Source: CANMXU01 sp052030545 (GTDB lineage: Bacteria > Pseudomonadota > Gammaproteobacteria > Enterobacterales > Alteromonadaceae). Taken from it: a DNA stretch of 64,000 bases. Each line of letters starts with the position of its first letter. Positions within the stretch are counted from its first letter, which is position 1. Position numbers and translations under genes: made by a program. This document shows, piece after piece, positions 34,379 to 42,771 of this stretch. The notes below the pieces were generated by a model. That model made no database searches. It was not told where the DNA came from and saw only the letters and a list, made by a program, of their open reading frames with translations. The DNA lies in NCBI RefSeq assembly GCF_052030545.1, contig NZ_JBPDIH010000001.1:248001-312000 (forward strand), given 5' to 3'.

Positions 34379-34406
34379 TGATCCAAGATTGACCATGTTC
34401 CCGTAT
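34379..34406 (+). promoter_or_regulatory. ECF (RpoE/ChrR-type) promoter before the DUF2878 gene
   Basis: TGATCC, 17 bases, CGTAT, 37 bases before the ATG. It is one of five matching elements in the locus. The rest of the 34120-34442 gap shows no other recognisable signal, and no promoter for the leftward operon was identified in it. Confidence 0.7.
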
Positions 34407-34442
34407 TACTAACATAGCAGTTGATTGGTTTAGTGGGGCTTT

Positions 34443-35006
34443 ATGACGATAAACCACGCATTGTGGTTAAATTTAATCGCATTTAATTTGATTTGGTTTG
34501 CGCTGGTGTTATTGGGCAATACCTTTGTTATTCCTGCCTTGGTTTGGCTAGTTGCGCATCTGTATTTTTCTGGTCAGGCTAAAGCGGAAACTCTGTTGAT
34601 ACTAAGCGTCAGCGCCATTGGTATTGGCTTAGATAACCTATTGACTGATCTTGCTGTTTTTAATTTTTCAGACAGTAATCGTGGCGAGCACTTTAATACA
34701 CTAAACGCTTTTTTAACGTCGGTTGGCATTGATACGCCAATTTGGCTAATGGCCTTATGGCTGTGCTTTTCAGCCACTATTGCCCACAGTCTTAAGTTCT
34801 TACACCATAAAACAGCTTGGCAATTTATTGCTGGCGGCGTTTTTGCGCCACTAAGTTACCTTGCCGGGCACCACTTAGGTGCGGTTGATTTTGGCTATTC
34901 AAACATAGTGACCGTGCTGTTACTTAGCCTAGTTTGGGCACCATTAATGTGTCTGTTTTTTGCTTTATTAGGCATTATTTTTCAACAGGAAAAAACTCAT
35001 GTTTAA
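34443..35006 (+). CDS. DUF2878 family integral membrane protein
   Basis: Inner-membrane protein, 187 aa, with about five hydrophobic helices and the conserved NHALWLNLIAFNLIWFALV start and GIDTPIWLMALWLCFSATI core. Its function is unknown. DUF2878 genes are typically found with cfa, photolyase and ECF-sigma/ChrR genes in marine proteobacteria, and here an ECF-type promoter lies directly upstream. It overlaps the next gene by 8 bases; the three genes to 36203 form one operon. Confidence 0.85.
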   Translation: MTINHALWLNLIAFNLIWFALVLLGNTFVIPALVWLVAHLYFSGQAKAETLLILSVSAIGIGLDNLLTDLAVFNFSDSNRGEHFNTLNAFLTSVGIDTPIWLMALWLCFSATIAHSLKFLHHKTAWQFIAGGVFAPLSYLAGHHLGAVDFGYSNIVTVLLLSLVWAPLMCLFFALLGIIFQQEKTHV

Positions 35007-35646
35007 ACTCATTTTATGCTTGGTATTAATTGCGCTTGCTAAAACCTTGAGTGCGCAAGCAATTGTGCAATCAGGCAATACTGGCGACTTTAGCGAGGCT
35101 TCTGCAAATTTAGCTATTAAGACCTCATCAATGAACCAGAGGCTTGATACACTTGGCGGCGCTGAAACATTGGAAACTTTGCACAATGTTGCTGACGTGG
35201 TTGAACATTATCAATTTAATGAAATCGGTAAGGCTAAGTTTAGCGTTTTGTTTTGGGATATTTATCAAAGCACCTTGTTTGCGAAAGGGCAGGAGTATAC
35301 ATATTTCGACCACAATCAGCCGGTAATGCTAAAAATTAATTATTTAAAAGATATTAGTAAAGATGAACTTATCGAGCGCACCGCAGAGCAATGGCAACAC
35401 CTTGGTATTGAATCGGCTGATGTTGCCGATTATACCAAAGCGTTAGCAAAGCTGTGGCCAAATATTCAAGCAGGAGATTCCTTGGCACTATTACTCGATA
35501 GCCAAAGCAGCACCTTTTATTATAATGACCAATTCCTAGGGCAAGGGCCTAATGGTAGCTTTGGTCGTGTTTTTCTCGATATTTGGCTTTCGCCCAACAC
35601 CAGCCAACCTAAATTACGTCAGCAATTGTTAGGAGCTGTAAGATGA
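34999..35646 (+). CDS. Chalcone isomerase-like domain protein, exported
   Basis: Secreted or periplasmic protein, 215 aa, with a signal peptide (LILCLVLIALAKTLSAQA). The mature part resembles the bacterial chalcone-isomerase-like family: FSVLFWDIYQSTLFAKG, LKINYLKDISKDELIERTAEQW and GSFGRVFLDIWLSP. Proteins of this fold often bind fatty acids, which fits the lipid-modifying genes of the same regulon, but no catalytic role is established. It overlaps both neighbours in the operon. Confidence 0.83.
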   Translation: MFKLILCLVLIALAKTLSAQAIVQSGNTGDFSEASANLAIKTSSMNQRLDTLGGAETLETLHNVADVVEHYQFNEIGKAKFSVLFWDIYQSTLFAKGQEYTYFDHNQPVMLKINYLKDISKDELIERTAEQWQHLGIESADVADYTKALAKLWPNIQAGDSLALLLDSQSSTFYYNDQFLGQGPNGSFGRVFLDIWLSPNTSQPKLRQQLLGAVR

Positions 35647-36203
35647 AAATTTTTATTGAAGATAAAAAATTACTCACTGCTTTTAGTTTAACCTTGCTGG
35701 TGAGTAGTTGCTCAACTGATATTAATCACTACCAAGATGCTCAACCAAAGTTTGATGTGAAAACATATTTTCAGGGTGATGTTATCGCCTATGGCATGGT
35801 GCAAGATTATCAGCACAAAGTAACACGGCGGTTTTGTGTTGAAATTAATGGCTCATGGCAGGGTAATCAAGGCCTGCTGGCAGAAACCTTTTATTTTAAT
35901 GACGGCGAGATAAGTTACCGAAATTGGCAGTTGACTAAACTTGAAAATGGCTATTATCAAGGCACTGCAGAAGATGTTGTTGGCAGTGCTTATGGTCAGC
36001 AGCAAGGTTTTGCTTTTCATTGGCAATATCAGCTTATTGTGCCCGTGGGGGATAGCAGCTATCAATTTATGATGGACGATTGGATGTATCAGTTAGATGA
36101 GCACCGAGTCGTTAATCGCACCGCCATGAAAAAATTGGGGCTGACGGTGGCAGAAGTTACCTTGTTTTTTGATAAGCAAAGTCCGCAAACGCGCTGCCGC
36201 TAA
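35643..36203 (+). CDS. DUF3833 family lipoprotein
   Basis: Predicted lipoprotein, 186 aa, with lipobox LVSSC and Ser at +2, favouring the outer membrane. The mature domain shows the DUF3833 pattern: YFQGDVIAYGMVQDYQHKVTRRF, an EDVVGSAYGQ-type central motif, and DDWMYQLDEHRVVNRTAMKKLG near the end. Its function is unknown. It is the third gene of the DUF2878 operon and ends 3 bases from the convergent epimerase gene. Confidence 0.85.
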   Translation: MKIFIEDKKLLTAFSLTLLVSSCSTDINHYQDAQPKFDVKTYFQGDVIAYGMVQDYQHKVTRRFCVEINGSWQGNQGLLAETFYFNDGEISYRNWQLTKLENGYYQGTAEDVVGSAYGQQQGFAFHWQYQLIVPVGDSSYQFMMDDWMYQLDEHRVVNRTAMKKLGLTVAEVTLFFDKQSPQTRCR

Positions 36204-36206
36204 AAG

Positions 36207-37115
36207 CTAATTTTTGTGCTTTAATAACTGCGTTAATGCTGGTGTTAATTCTGGGTAAGTAAAGTCAAAGCCACTATCGAGTAACTTTTTAGGGCGAACA
36301 TTTTGTCCGTAAATTAATAAATCAGCCATTTCACCAAACAACAGTTTCAATAACCAAGTTGGTGTCAATAATAAACAAGGTCGGTTAAGGCTTGTCGCTA
36401 GTTGTTGGCTAAATTCTCGATTGGTCACCGCATTGGGCGCTGTTAGGTTAATCGCGCCACTAAGGCCGTCTTCCTTAATAATATGTAAAATAGCGTTCAC
36501 CATATCGCCTAAGTGGATCCACGACATCATTTGCTTGCCGCTTGCCATATAACCGCCGCCGCCGAGTTTAAAAGGCAATAGCATTTTCTTGAGTGCGCCA
36601 CCATTAGGCGACAATACTATGCCTGTTCTTAGCAAGGCGACGCGGGTATTTTCTGAATGTGCACTTAAGGCAATGGATTCCCATTTTTGGCAAATATGAT
36701 GGGAAAATTCAGGAAAAACTTCAGTAAAAGACTCATCAATTTTTTGCTCGCCTTGTCGTCCATAATAACCAATTGCGCTACCTGAAATAAAAAGTTTGGG
36801 CGGTGTTGACGCTTGCTCAATTAACGTGGTTAATGTTTGCGTAATTTGCCACCGGCTTTGGCAAATTTTATCTTTTTGTTTTTTGCTCCAACGCTTATCC
36901 GCAATTGGCTCACCAGCAAGGTTAATAATAACCTCTTGTTGATCAATTAAGGATACATTTAACTGAGTGACTATTTTGACGGAGTCGGTAAAAATCGTCT
37001 CGGCGCGTTTTGCGCTGCGCGAAAATACCGTGATCTCCGCTCCTGATTTTGCGTTAAGCGCCTGCACAAGTGCCTGACCAATAAGACCTGTTGCTCCGGT
37101 AATAAGTATTTTCAT
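36207..37115 (-). CDS. TIGR01777 family NAD(P)-binding epimerase (YfcH-like)
   Basis: Rossmann-fold oxidoreductase, 302 aa. The dinucleotide site is MKILITGATGLIGQAL. The family motifs INLAGEPIADKRWS and FISGSAIGYYGRQGE are present, and the C-terminal DUF1731 region appears as PTWLLKLLFGEMADLLIYGQNVRPKKLL. Substrate unknown. It is transcribed leftward from an ECF-type promoter at 37226-37252, so it is divergent from the fasciclin gene but apparently in the same regulon. Confidence 0.9.
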   Translation of the reverse strand: MKILITGATGLIGQALVQALNAKSGAEITVFSRSAKRAETIFTDSVKIVTQLNVSLIDQQEVIINLAGEPIADKRWSKKQKDKICQSRWQITQTLTTLIEQASTPPKLFISGSAIGYYGRQGEQKIDESFTEVFPEFSHHICQKWESIALSAHSENTRVALLRTGIVLSPNGGALKKMLLPFKLGGGGYMASGKQMMSWIHLGDMVNAILHIIKEDGLSGAINLTAPNAVTNREFSQQLATSLNRPCLLLTPTWLLKLLFGEMADLLIYGQNVRPKKLLDSGFDFTYPELTPALTQLLKHKN

Positions 37116-37225
37116 TATCTGTCCTTTTACTAACGTTAAAGCGAGAGCCTAAACAAAATTTAACTTCTAAAGATCAAAAGATCCTAGTTGATAACCATTC
37201 GCTATTGTTAAGTTTAACCCTATTG

Positions 37226-37252
37226 ATACGAAGCTCTTAAAGGCAAAGATCA
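37226..37252 (-). promoter_or_regulatory. ECF-type promoter for the TIGR01777 gene
   Basis: Read leftward: TGATCT, 16 bases, CGTAT. It lies 112 bases before the start codon and is divergent from the element at 37289. Confidence 0.65.
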
Positions 37253-37288
37253 CCAATAAAACTTTATTTTTATTTTAACGACTTTTTG

Positions 37289-37315
37289 TGAACCTTGTAT
37301 GATTTTTCACCGTAA
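37289..37315 (+). promoter_or_regulatory. ECF-type promoter for the fasciclin gene
   Basis: TGAACC, 16 bases, CGTAA, 46 bases before the GTG start. It differs by one base from the element before the sigma-factor gene. Confidence 0.65.
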
Positions 37316-37361
37316 CTCGATTTGAAAGACACAATACTAAAATTAAATTGAGGAACAGCAA

Positions 37362-39551
37362 GTGAACATTATAAAGAAAATAGTAATAACCTCAGTCAGC
37401 TTGTTCTTACTACAAGCCTGTAACGATAACGACAATGATGACGTGGTTGAAACACCAACCCCACCTGTTGAAATGACATCGATAGTTGATGCGGCTGTGG
37501 CTAATGGTGGCTTCACTACGTTAGTTGCTGCCTTACAAGCAACGGGCTTAGATGCCACCTTAGATGATACTAGCAAATCATATACAGTTTTTGCTCCCAC
37601 CGATGCGGCCTTTGCCTTGTTAGGTCAAAAGACAATAGACGCGCTGCTGGCTGACACAGATACGCTCAGTAATATTTTGCTATACCATGTTCTTAGCTCA
37701 GAAGTTAATGCGGCAGCGGCGATTGCGAGTGCCGGAACTACCGTTGAAACCGCTAATGGCGATTCAGTAGGATTATCATTGTCAGGAGAGATGCTGCTGG
37801 TCAATACGGCAACGGTGACCATGACCGATATTGAAACCGATAATGGCATTATTCATGTCATCGATGCAGTTTTATTACCGCCAGCAATGGCTGAAGAAAT
37901 GCCAACCATGAATATCGTTGAAACAGCGATTGCAGCAGGGAATTTTACCACCTTAGTCGCGACGTTACAGGCAACTGGACTTGACGCGGCCTTAGCTGAT
38001 CCAGAAAGCAGTTTTACTGTTTTTGCGCCTACCGATGCAGCATTTGCCGCCATCAACGCAGCAACTATTTCATCATTGCTTGAAAATACCGACACTTTAT
38101 CCAGTATTTTATTACAACACGTTGTCGAGGGAGAGGTGCCAGCGGTCACTGCATTTAGCTTAAATGGTCAAAGTGCACAAACCTTGTCAGAGGTGATGCT
38201 TGAGCTTTTTATTGACCCTAAAAATGACACCCTTAATATTGCCGGTGCAACAATCACCAGCACAGATATCAAAACCAGTAACGGCATTATTCATGTTATC
38301 GACACCGTGATTATTGACCAAGTAGCCTTGCCTGAACCAGAGTCTACTATCGTTGATATCGCTGTTGCTGCGGGAACGTTTGACACTTTAGTGGCAGCGC
38401 TGCAAGCGACAGAATTAGATAGCGTTTTGGCCAATGCTGATGGTAATTTCACGGTTTTTGCGCCAACCGATGAAGCATTTGCCTTATTAGGCGCAGACAC
38501 TATCGCAGCTTTGCTAGCTGATACTGACACCTTATCAAATATCCTACTTTATCATGTCATCTCTGGCGCAAGTGTTTTACAAGATGGCGCGCTAAATTTA
38601 GCCAAATCTGACATGCCAATGGCAACAATGGCCAATGAACAAATGGCGACGGTTTCATTAAGCGATAGCCAGTTGTATGTGAATAAATCTGCGGTATCAT
38701 CAACTAATATCATGGCTAATAACGGTGTTATTCATGTGCTTGACCAAGTGATTTTACCACCTGCAATGGCTGCCGACTCGAGTATGACCATTGCTGACGT
38801 TGCAGCAGCAGATGAGCGCTTTACTACCTTAGTGTCGGCGTTAACAGCAGCCAACTTAGTGGGTACGCTTGATGATGAAAACGCACAATTTACCGTATTT
38901 GCACCCACTAACGATGCATTTGCTAAAATTGATAGCAGTGTGCTTGAAAGTTTATTAGCCGATACGATTGCGTTAACCAATATATTGTTAACACATGTTG
39001 TTAGTGGCGCCCAAGTGAATAGTTTGTCAGCCTTTGGGGCGCTTAATACCGATATTGAAACCGCTAGTGAAGACAGCATTAGCTTGAATTTAGTGAATTT
39101 TATCCAAACCATGAACGGTGATAATGATGAAGTTGCCTATAACAGCATGTACCAGCAGCTCGTCGGTGGAATGAATTCAGACCATGCTGGCAATACCTTA
39201 TATGTATTTGATGGCGACTTAGGTACGTCGACAAGTACCTGTAATAGTGACTGTGCGATAAACTGGCCACCTGTGCTTGTTAGCGATGGCGAAGTCGACA
39301 ATATTCCTGGGCTTGGCATGATCACCCGTGATGACAATACCATGCAGGCAACTTATTTGGGCCGCCCGTTGTACTTTTACGTTGGCGACACTAATGCTGG
39401 CGATATGACAGGGCAAGGACTTAACGATATGTGGTGGGTTGTGGAGCAAGAACAAGTGAGCTTGCAAGTTAACGGCTCAAATATTACCACCACAGATATC
39501 TACACTGCCAATGGTATTATTCATGTTATTGACACCGTAATTACTGACTAA
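37362..39551 (+). CDS. Fasciclin (FAS1) repeat lipoprotein with an inserted PF03640-like domain
   Basis: Predicted surface lipoprotein, 729 aa, lipobox LLQAC with Asn at +2. It has four FAS1 domains (about residues 41-170, 184-320, 329-470 and 475-729), each with FTVFAPTDAAFA-type H1 and GIIHVIDTVI-type H2 motifs. The fourth is split: after SISLNL (about 601) come about 95 residues of a PF03640-type secreted repeat (VGGMNSDHAGNTLYVFDGD, CAINWPPVLVS, GRPLYFYVGD), and the FAS1 fold then resumes at VSLQVNGSNITTTDI. FAS1 domains mediate adhesion. Start GTG with AGGA 7 bases upstream. The ECF-type promoter suggests stress induction. Confidence 0.88.
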   Translation: MNIIKKIVITSVSLFLLQACNDNDNDDVVETPTPPVEMTSIVDAAVANGGFTTLVAALQATGLDATLDDTSKSYTVFAPTDAAFALLGQKTIDALLADTDTLSNILLYHVLSSEVNAAAAIASAGTTVETANGDSVGLSLSGEMLLVNTATVTMTDIETDNGIIHVIDAVLLPPAMAEEMPTMNIVETAIAAGNFTTLVATLQATGLDAALADPESSFTVFAPTDAAFAAINAATISSLLENTDTLSSILLQHVVEGEVPAVTAFSLNGQSAQTLSEVMLELFIDPKNDTLNIAGATITSTDIKTSNGIIHVIDTVIIDQVALPEPESTIVDIAVAAGTFDTLVAALQATELDSVLANADGNFTVFAPTDEAFALLGADTIAALLADTDTLSNILLYHVISGASVLQDGALNLAKSDMPMATMANEQMATVSLSDSQLYVNKSAVSSTNIMANNGVIHVLDQVILPPAMAADSSMTIADVAAADERFTTLVSALTAANLVGTLDDENAQFTVFAPTNDAFAKIDSSVLESLLADTIALTNILLTHVVSGAQVNSLSAFGALNTDIETASEDSISLNLVNFIQTMNGDNDEVAYNSMYQQLVGGMNSDHAGNTLYVFDGDLGTSTSTCNSDCAINWPPVLVSDGEVDNIPGLGMITRDDNTMQATYLGRPLYFYVGDTNAGDMTGQGLNDMWWVVEQEQVSLQVNGSNITTTDIYTANGIIHVIDTVITD

Positions 39552-39576
39552 TTTGGCTTGTTACCAAGCATAATGT

Positions 39577-39609
39577 AAACGCCTTATCATGTCAGATAAG
39601 GCGTTTTTT
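39577..39609 (+). terminator. Rho-independent terminator after the fasciclin gene
   Basis: AAACGCCTTATC / GATAAGGCGTTT, 12-bp perfect stem, loop ATGTCA, T run. Confidence 0.93.
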
Positions 39610-39623
39610 AATTGCACTGGCAT

Positions 39624-39650
39624 TGAACTTTCTTGTTGCTTAGTACGTAT
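39624..39650 (+). promoter_or_regulatory. ECF-type promoter before the LON-domain gene
   Basis: TGAACT, 16 bases, CGTAT, 39 bases before the ATG. Confidence 0.6.
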
Positions 39651-39688
39651 TAGTTAATATCACACTTATAAAGTACTAGAAGAGCATC

Positions 39689-40261
39689 ATGCAGTTACCT
39701 ATTTTCCCATTACCCGTATTTTTGCTACCTGGCGGGATCACACGACTCCGTATTTTTGAACCGAGGTATTTGAAAATGATAAGCATAGCGACCCAGTCTC
39801 ACGGCTTTGTTATTGAGTTAACCGCTAGTGTGACTGATTCACAAGCGTGGGGCAGTTGGGTCGATGTGATTAACTTTGATCAAGGTGACGATGGCATTTT
39901 AATTGTTGATGTTAAATGCAAGTCGTTAGTGACCATTGGTAAAAAAACCGTTGATAACGACAAACTCGCTTATGCTTTGGTGACAGAGCAACCCCATTGG
40001 ACCAGCGATATTAGTTGTTTAGACCAAGACGAGTTAACTCAAGAGTTATTGAGTGTTTTTGAAAAAAATCATCAGTTATCAAGGCTATACCAAGATAAAT
40101 TTATTGACCAAAGCTCGTGGGTTGTCGCCCGTTGGTTAGAAATTTTACCGGTTGAGTTAGCAAGTAAGGCGTTATTTTTCCAGCCGAATAGCTATGAAAA
40201 TGCGATTAAATTTTTAACCAGCATTGTAAGTGAGCAGCAAGTGAATCAATGCGTCGATTAA
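39689..40261 (+). CDS. LON peptidase substrate-binding domain protein
   Basis: Cytoplasmic protein, 190 aa, consisting only of the N-terminal substrate-binding domain of Lon proteases: LPIFPLPVFLLPGGITRLRIFEPRYLKMI at the start and ARWLEILPVELASKALFF near the end. There is no ATPase or protease part. Such stand-alone proteins occur widely with unknown targets. Its place between two ECF-promoter genes, and its own promoter of that type, put it in the stress regulon. Confidence 0.88.
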   Translation: MQLPIFPLPVFLLPGGITRLRIFEPRYLKMISIATQSHGFVIELTASVTDSQAWGSWVDVINFDQGDDGILIVDVKCKSLVTIGKKTVDNDKLAYALVTEQPHWTSDISCLDQDELTQELLSVFEKNHQLSRLYQDKFIDQSSWVVARWLEILPVELASKALFFQPNSYENAIKFLTSIVSEQQVNQCVD

Positions 40262-40344
40262 ACCTTTCTAAGGTATTTGAAAAGCAAAGCTGTCGAGAGT
40301 TAATCAGTAAATCAAAAATAATTCAAAAAAATTTACATTAATTG

Positions 40345-40371
40345 TGATCCTTTTATTTCCCTACTGCGTAA
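40345..40371 (+). promoter_or_regulatory. ECF-type autoregulatory promoter of the sigma/chrR operon
   Basis: TGATCC, 16 bases, CGTAA, 36 bases before the sigma-factor start. It matches the promoter pattern of the ECF11 (RpoE-ChrR) group, whose members usually transcribe their own operon. Confidence 0.75.
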
Positions 40372-40407
40372 TACCTATTAATTGAAGCCAATTTTAGGTT
40401 TTTTACT

Positions 40408-41034
40408 ATGTTAAGTGCACAAACAGCCTTGTCAAACGGTACGCTAGCTGCTAAATCTAGCACTATGACAAATTCTGTTGACCATACCCAACTCTGCCAA
40501 TGGCTTAATGCGGTAGCAAAGGAAAGAGACAAACAAGCATTTACTCACTTGTTTAAATTCTTTGCTGAAAAAATTCAGCGCATCGCTACAGCAAAATTAA
40601 ACAACGCTAGCCAAGCAAACGAAGTGGTGCAAGAAACCATGAGCAATGTTTGGCGCAAAGCCCACTTGTTTGATGAAAACAAAGGCGCTGCGACAACTTG
40701 GGTTTATACCGTTATGCGTAATGTTACCTTCGATATGCTGCGTAAAGTGCAAGCTAACAGAGAAGATAACCTTAGTGATGATATTTGGCCGTTAGCTGAA
40801 AGCGCAGCCAGTGACACTGAAGTTTTTAGTGACCACCTTGAGCAAAGTAAAATGAAAGGCATTATTGAGCAGTTGCCTGAAAACCAACAACAAGTGGTGA
40901 AAGGATTTTACTTTCAAGAAATGTCTCAAGAGCAATTGGCAAAGCATTTAAACTTACCTTTAGGTACCGTTAAATCGCGTTTACGGTTAGCGCTCGCTAA
41001 ATTAAAATCGCAGTTAGGAGATCAACATGATTAA
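40408..41034 (+). CDS. ECF sigma factor of the RpoE/ChrR (ECF11) type
   Basis: Extracytoplasmic-function sigma-70 family factor, 208 aa. Region 2 includes FKFFAEKIQRIATAKL, VVQETMSNVWRKAHLFDENKG and ATTWVYTVMRNVTFDMLRK. Region 4 has LPENQQQVVKGFYFQEMSQEQLAKHLNLPLGTVKSRLRLAL, used for -35 recognition. An ATG at 40465 would remove 19 poorly conserved residues and is an alternative start. It overlaps the ChrR-like anti-sigma gene by 8 bases. The adjacent photolyase and cfa genes argue for a singlet-oxygen/photooxidative response as in Rhodobacter. Confidence 0.92.
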   Translation: MLSAQTALSNGTLAAKSSTMTNSVDHTQLCQWLNAVAKERDKQAFTHLFKFFAEKIQRIATAKLNNASQANEVVQETMSNVWRKAHLFDENKGAATTWVYTVMRNVTFDMLRKVQANREDNLSDDIWPLAESAASDTEVFSDHLEQSKMKGIIEQLPENQQQVVKGFYFQEMSQEQLAKHLNLPLGTVKSRLRLALAKLKSQLGDQHD

Positions 41035-41713
41035 GCATCACCCTAAGTTAGCCTTAATTCAATCATTTGTTGATGGCGAATTACCCGCTTCATTATCGGC
41101 AGGTATCGCAATTCATGCGGATATGTGTCCTGTTTGCCAAGAAAAAATTGCTCAGCTTACTGAACAAATGGCATCAGCAAGTTTTGAACAAGCATTTTTA
41201 CATACCTTTGCCGTTGAAGACGGTGACGACATAGCACAAGTAGCAGAGCCAGATTTTGAGCAAATGCTTGCCGAAATTACTGAGTCTGATCAGCAAGATG
41301 CTGTGGTGGCTAAACCTCTTAAACAAGTGAGTTTAGGCGGCGAACAATACACCTTACCTAAAGCGCTTACCCATGTGGAATTAGCCGGCTCTGCTAACAT
41401 TGGCAAATTAACCCGTGCACGCTGTCAACTTAATGAAGGTGAAATTCATTCAAGTTTACTGCATATTTCTCCTGGTGGTTCAGTGCCAGAGCATACCCAT
41501 AAAGGGTTTGAGCTGACCGTGTTACTCGCAGGGAGCTTTAGTGATGATAGTGGTGAGTATGTCGCTGGTGATTTTATTATGCTTGATGGCAACCATACCC
41601 ATCACCCCGTATCAGAAAAAGGCTGTTTGTGTTTTACCGTTGCTAACGATGCACTGCATTTTACGCAAGGGATCAATAAGCTGCTTAACCCTATTGGTAG
41701 TTTTATTTACTAA
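41027..41713 (+). CDS. ChrR-type zinc-binding anti-sigma factor with cupin domain
   Basis: Anti-sigma factor, 228 aa, that would hold the preceding sigma factor inactive until photooxidative stress. The zinc-binding ZAS motif is complete: His5, His30, Cys34 and Cys37 (HADMCPVC). The C-terminal ChrR cupin has HISPGGSVPEHTHKGFELTV and a second His cluster in MLDGNHTHHPVSEKG, likely metal ligands needed for sensing. Both domains match Rhodobacter ChrR in order and size. It is translationally coupled to the sigma factor. Confidence 0.93.
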   Translation: MIKHHPKLALIQSFVDGELPASLSAGIAIHADMCPVCQEKIAQLTEQMASASFEQAFLHTFAVEDGDDIAQVAEPDFEQMLAEITESDQQDAVVAKPLKQVSLGGEQYTLPKALTHVELAGSANIGKLTRARCQLNEGEIHSSLLHISPGGSVPEHTHKGFELTVLLAGSFSDDSGEYVAGDFIMLDGNHTHHPVSEKGCLCFTVANDALHFTQGINKLLNPIGSFIY

Positions 41714-41794
41714 AGCTCAATATGCAATAGCGAAAATCGCTTTGCAAACACGCTACAAAACGTTTGTTTTTTGTTTAAAAAGGTAGGTGAACTT

Positions 41795-42754
41795 ATGGAA
41801 AAGCTAATAAATAAAGAAAATATTGTGATTGGTATTAGTGCATGTTTAATCGGCGAAAAAGTTCGATTTGATGCCAGCAATAAACCGTCAAATTTTTGCA
41901 TCAACGAGCTTGGCCAACATGTTACTTACAAAGCTTATTGCCCTGAAGTGGCGATAGGTATGCCAATACCCAGACCAACCATTAGACAAATTAAAAAAGA
42001 CGATGTTATTCATGTATCACGTCCAGACGGCTCTGGCGACGTAACCGAGGCGTTGCAAGCCTACGGCAAAAAAATAGCAGCGTTATCGAGCAATTTAAGC
42101 GGTTATGTCTTTTGTGCAAAAAGTCCAAGCTGCGGCATGGAGCGAGTAAAAGTATATTCACCTGAAGGAAATCCTTTGGTCGCCACAGGCGTTGGGGTGT
42201 TTGCGCAAGAGATCATGAAAGCCAACCCTCTACTACCTTGTGAAGAAAATGGCCGTTTAAATGACCCTATTATTCGCGAAAATTTTGTCGCCCGTGTTTT
42301 TGCTTATCGACATTGGCAAATATTGGTTGAAGAAGGGATCACAAAACATAAGTTAATGACCTTTCATAGCCATTACAAATATATGGTGATGAGTCATGAT
42401 TTAGTCGCCTATAAAAACTTAGGTCGCTTATTAGCGCGTGCTGATTTGGCTGTTGAGGAAATGGCATCGCAATATATTTCTGGCTTAATGGCGGCATTGA
42501 AAATTAAAGCCACGCGTAAAAAACACGCCAATACCCTTTATCATATGATTGGTTACTTTTCCGATCACTTAACACCAGAGCAACGCCAAGAATTATGTCA
42601 ACAGGTCGAAGGCTACCGAAACGGTTTAATGCCACTTGTTGTGCCGTTAACCTTAATTAATCATTATTTAATGATCCACCCTAAAAGCTACCTTGCTAAG
42701 CAAGTGTATTTGAACCCTTATCCACAGCAATTAAAGCTAAGATACAGCTATTAA
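41795..42754 (+). CDS. DUF523 and DUF1722 domain protein (YbgA-like)
   Basis: Protein of 319 aa, an N-terminal DUF523 domain (IGISACLIGEKVRFDASNKPS, YCPEVAIGMPIPRPTI, CAKSPSCGMERVKVY with conserved cysteines) fused to a C-terminal DUF1722/YbgA domain (LMTFHSHYKYMVMSHD, YRNGLMPLVVPLTLINHY). Function unknown; a nucleic-acid or Fe-S role has been supposed. ybgA sits next to phrB in E. coli too, supporting a link with photorepair. The ATG at 41795 is chosen for its AGGTGA ribosome-binding site; an upstream in-frame TTG would add eight residues. Confidence 0.88.
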   Translation: MEKLINKENIVIGISACLIGEKVRFDASNKPSNFCINELGQHVTYKAYCPEVAIGMPIPRPTIRQIKKDDVIHVSRPDGSGDVTEALQAYGKKIAALSSNLSGYVFCAKSPSCGMERVKVYSPEGNPLVATGVGVFAQEIMKANPLLPCEENGRLNDPIIRENFVARVFAYRHWQILVEEGITKHKLMTFHSHYKYMVMSHDLVAYKNLGRLLARADLAVEEMASQYISGLMAALKIKATRKKHANTLYHMIGYFSDHLTPEQRQELCQQVEGYRNGLMPLVVPLTLINHYLMIHPKSYLAKQVYLNPYPQQLKLRYSY

Positions 42755-42771
42755 TAACATAAGGACATGTT

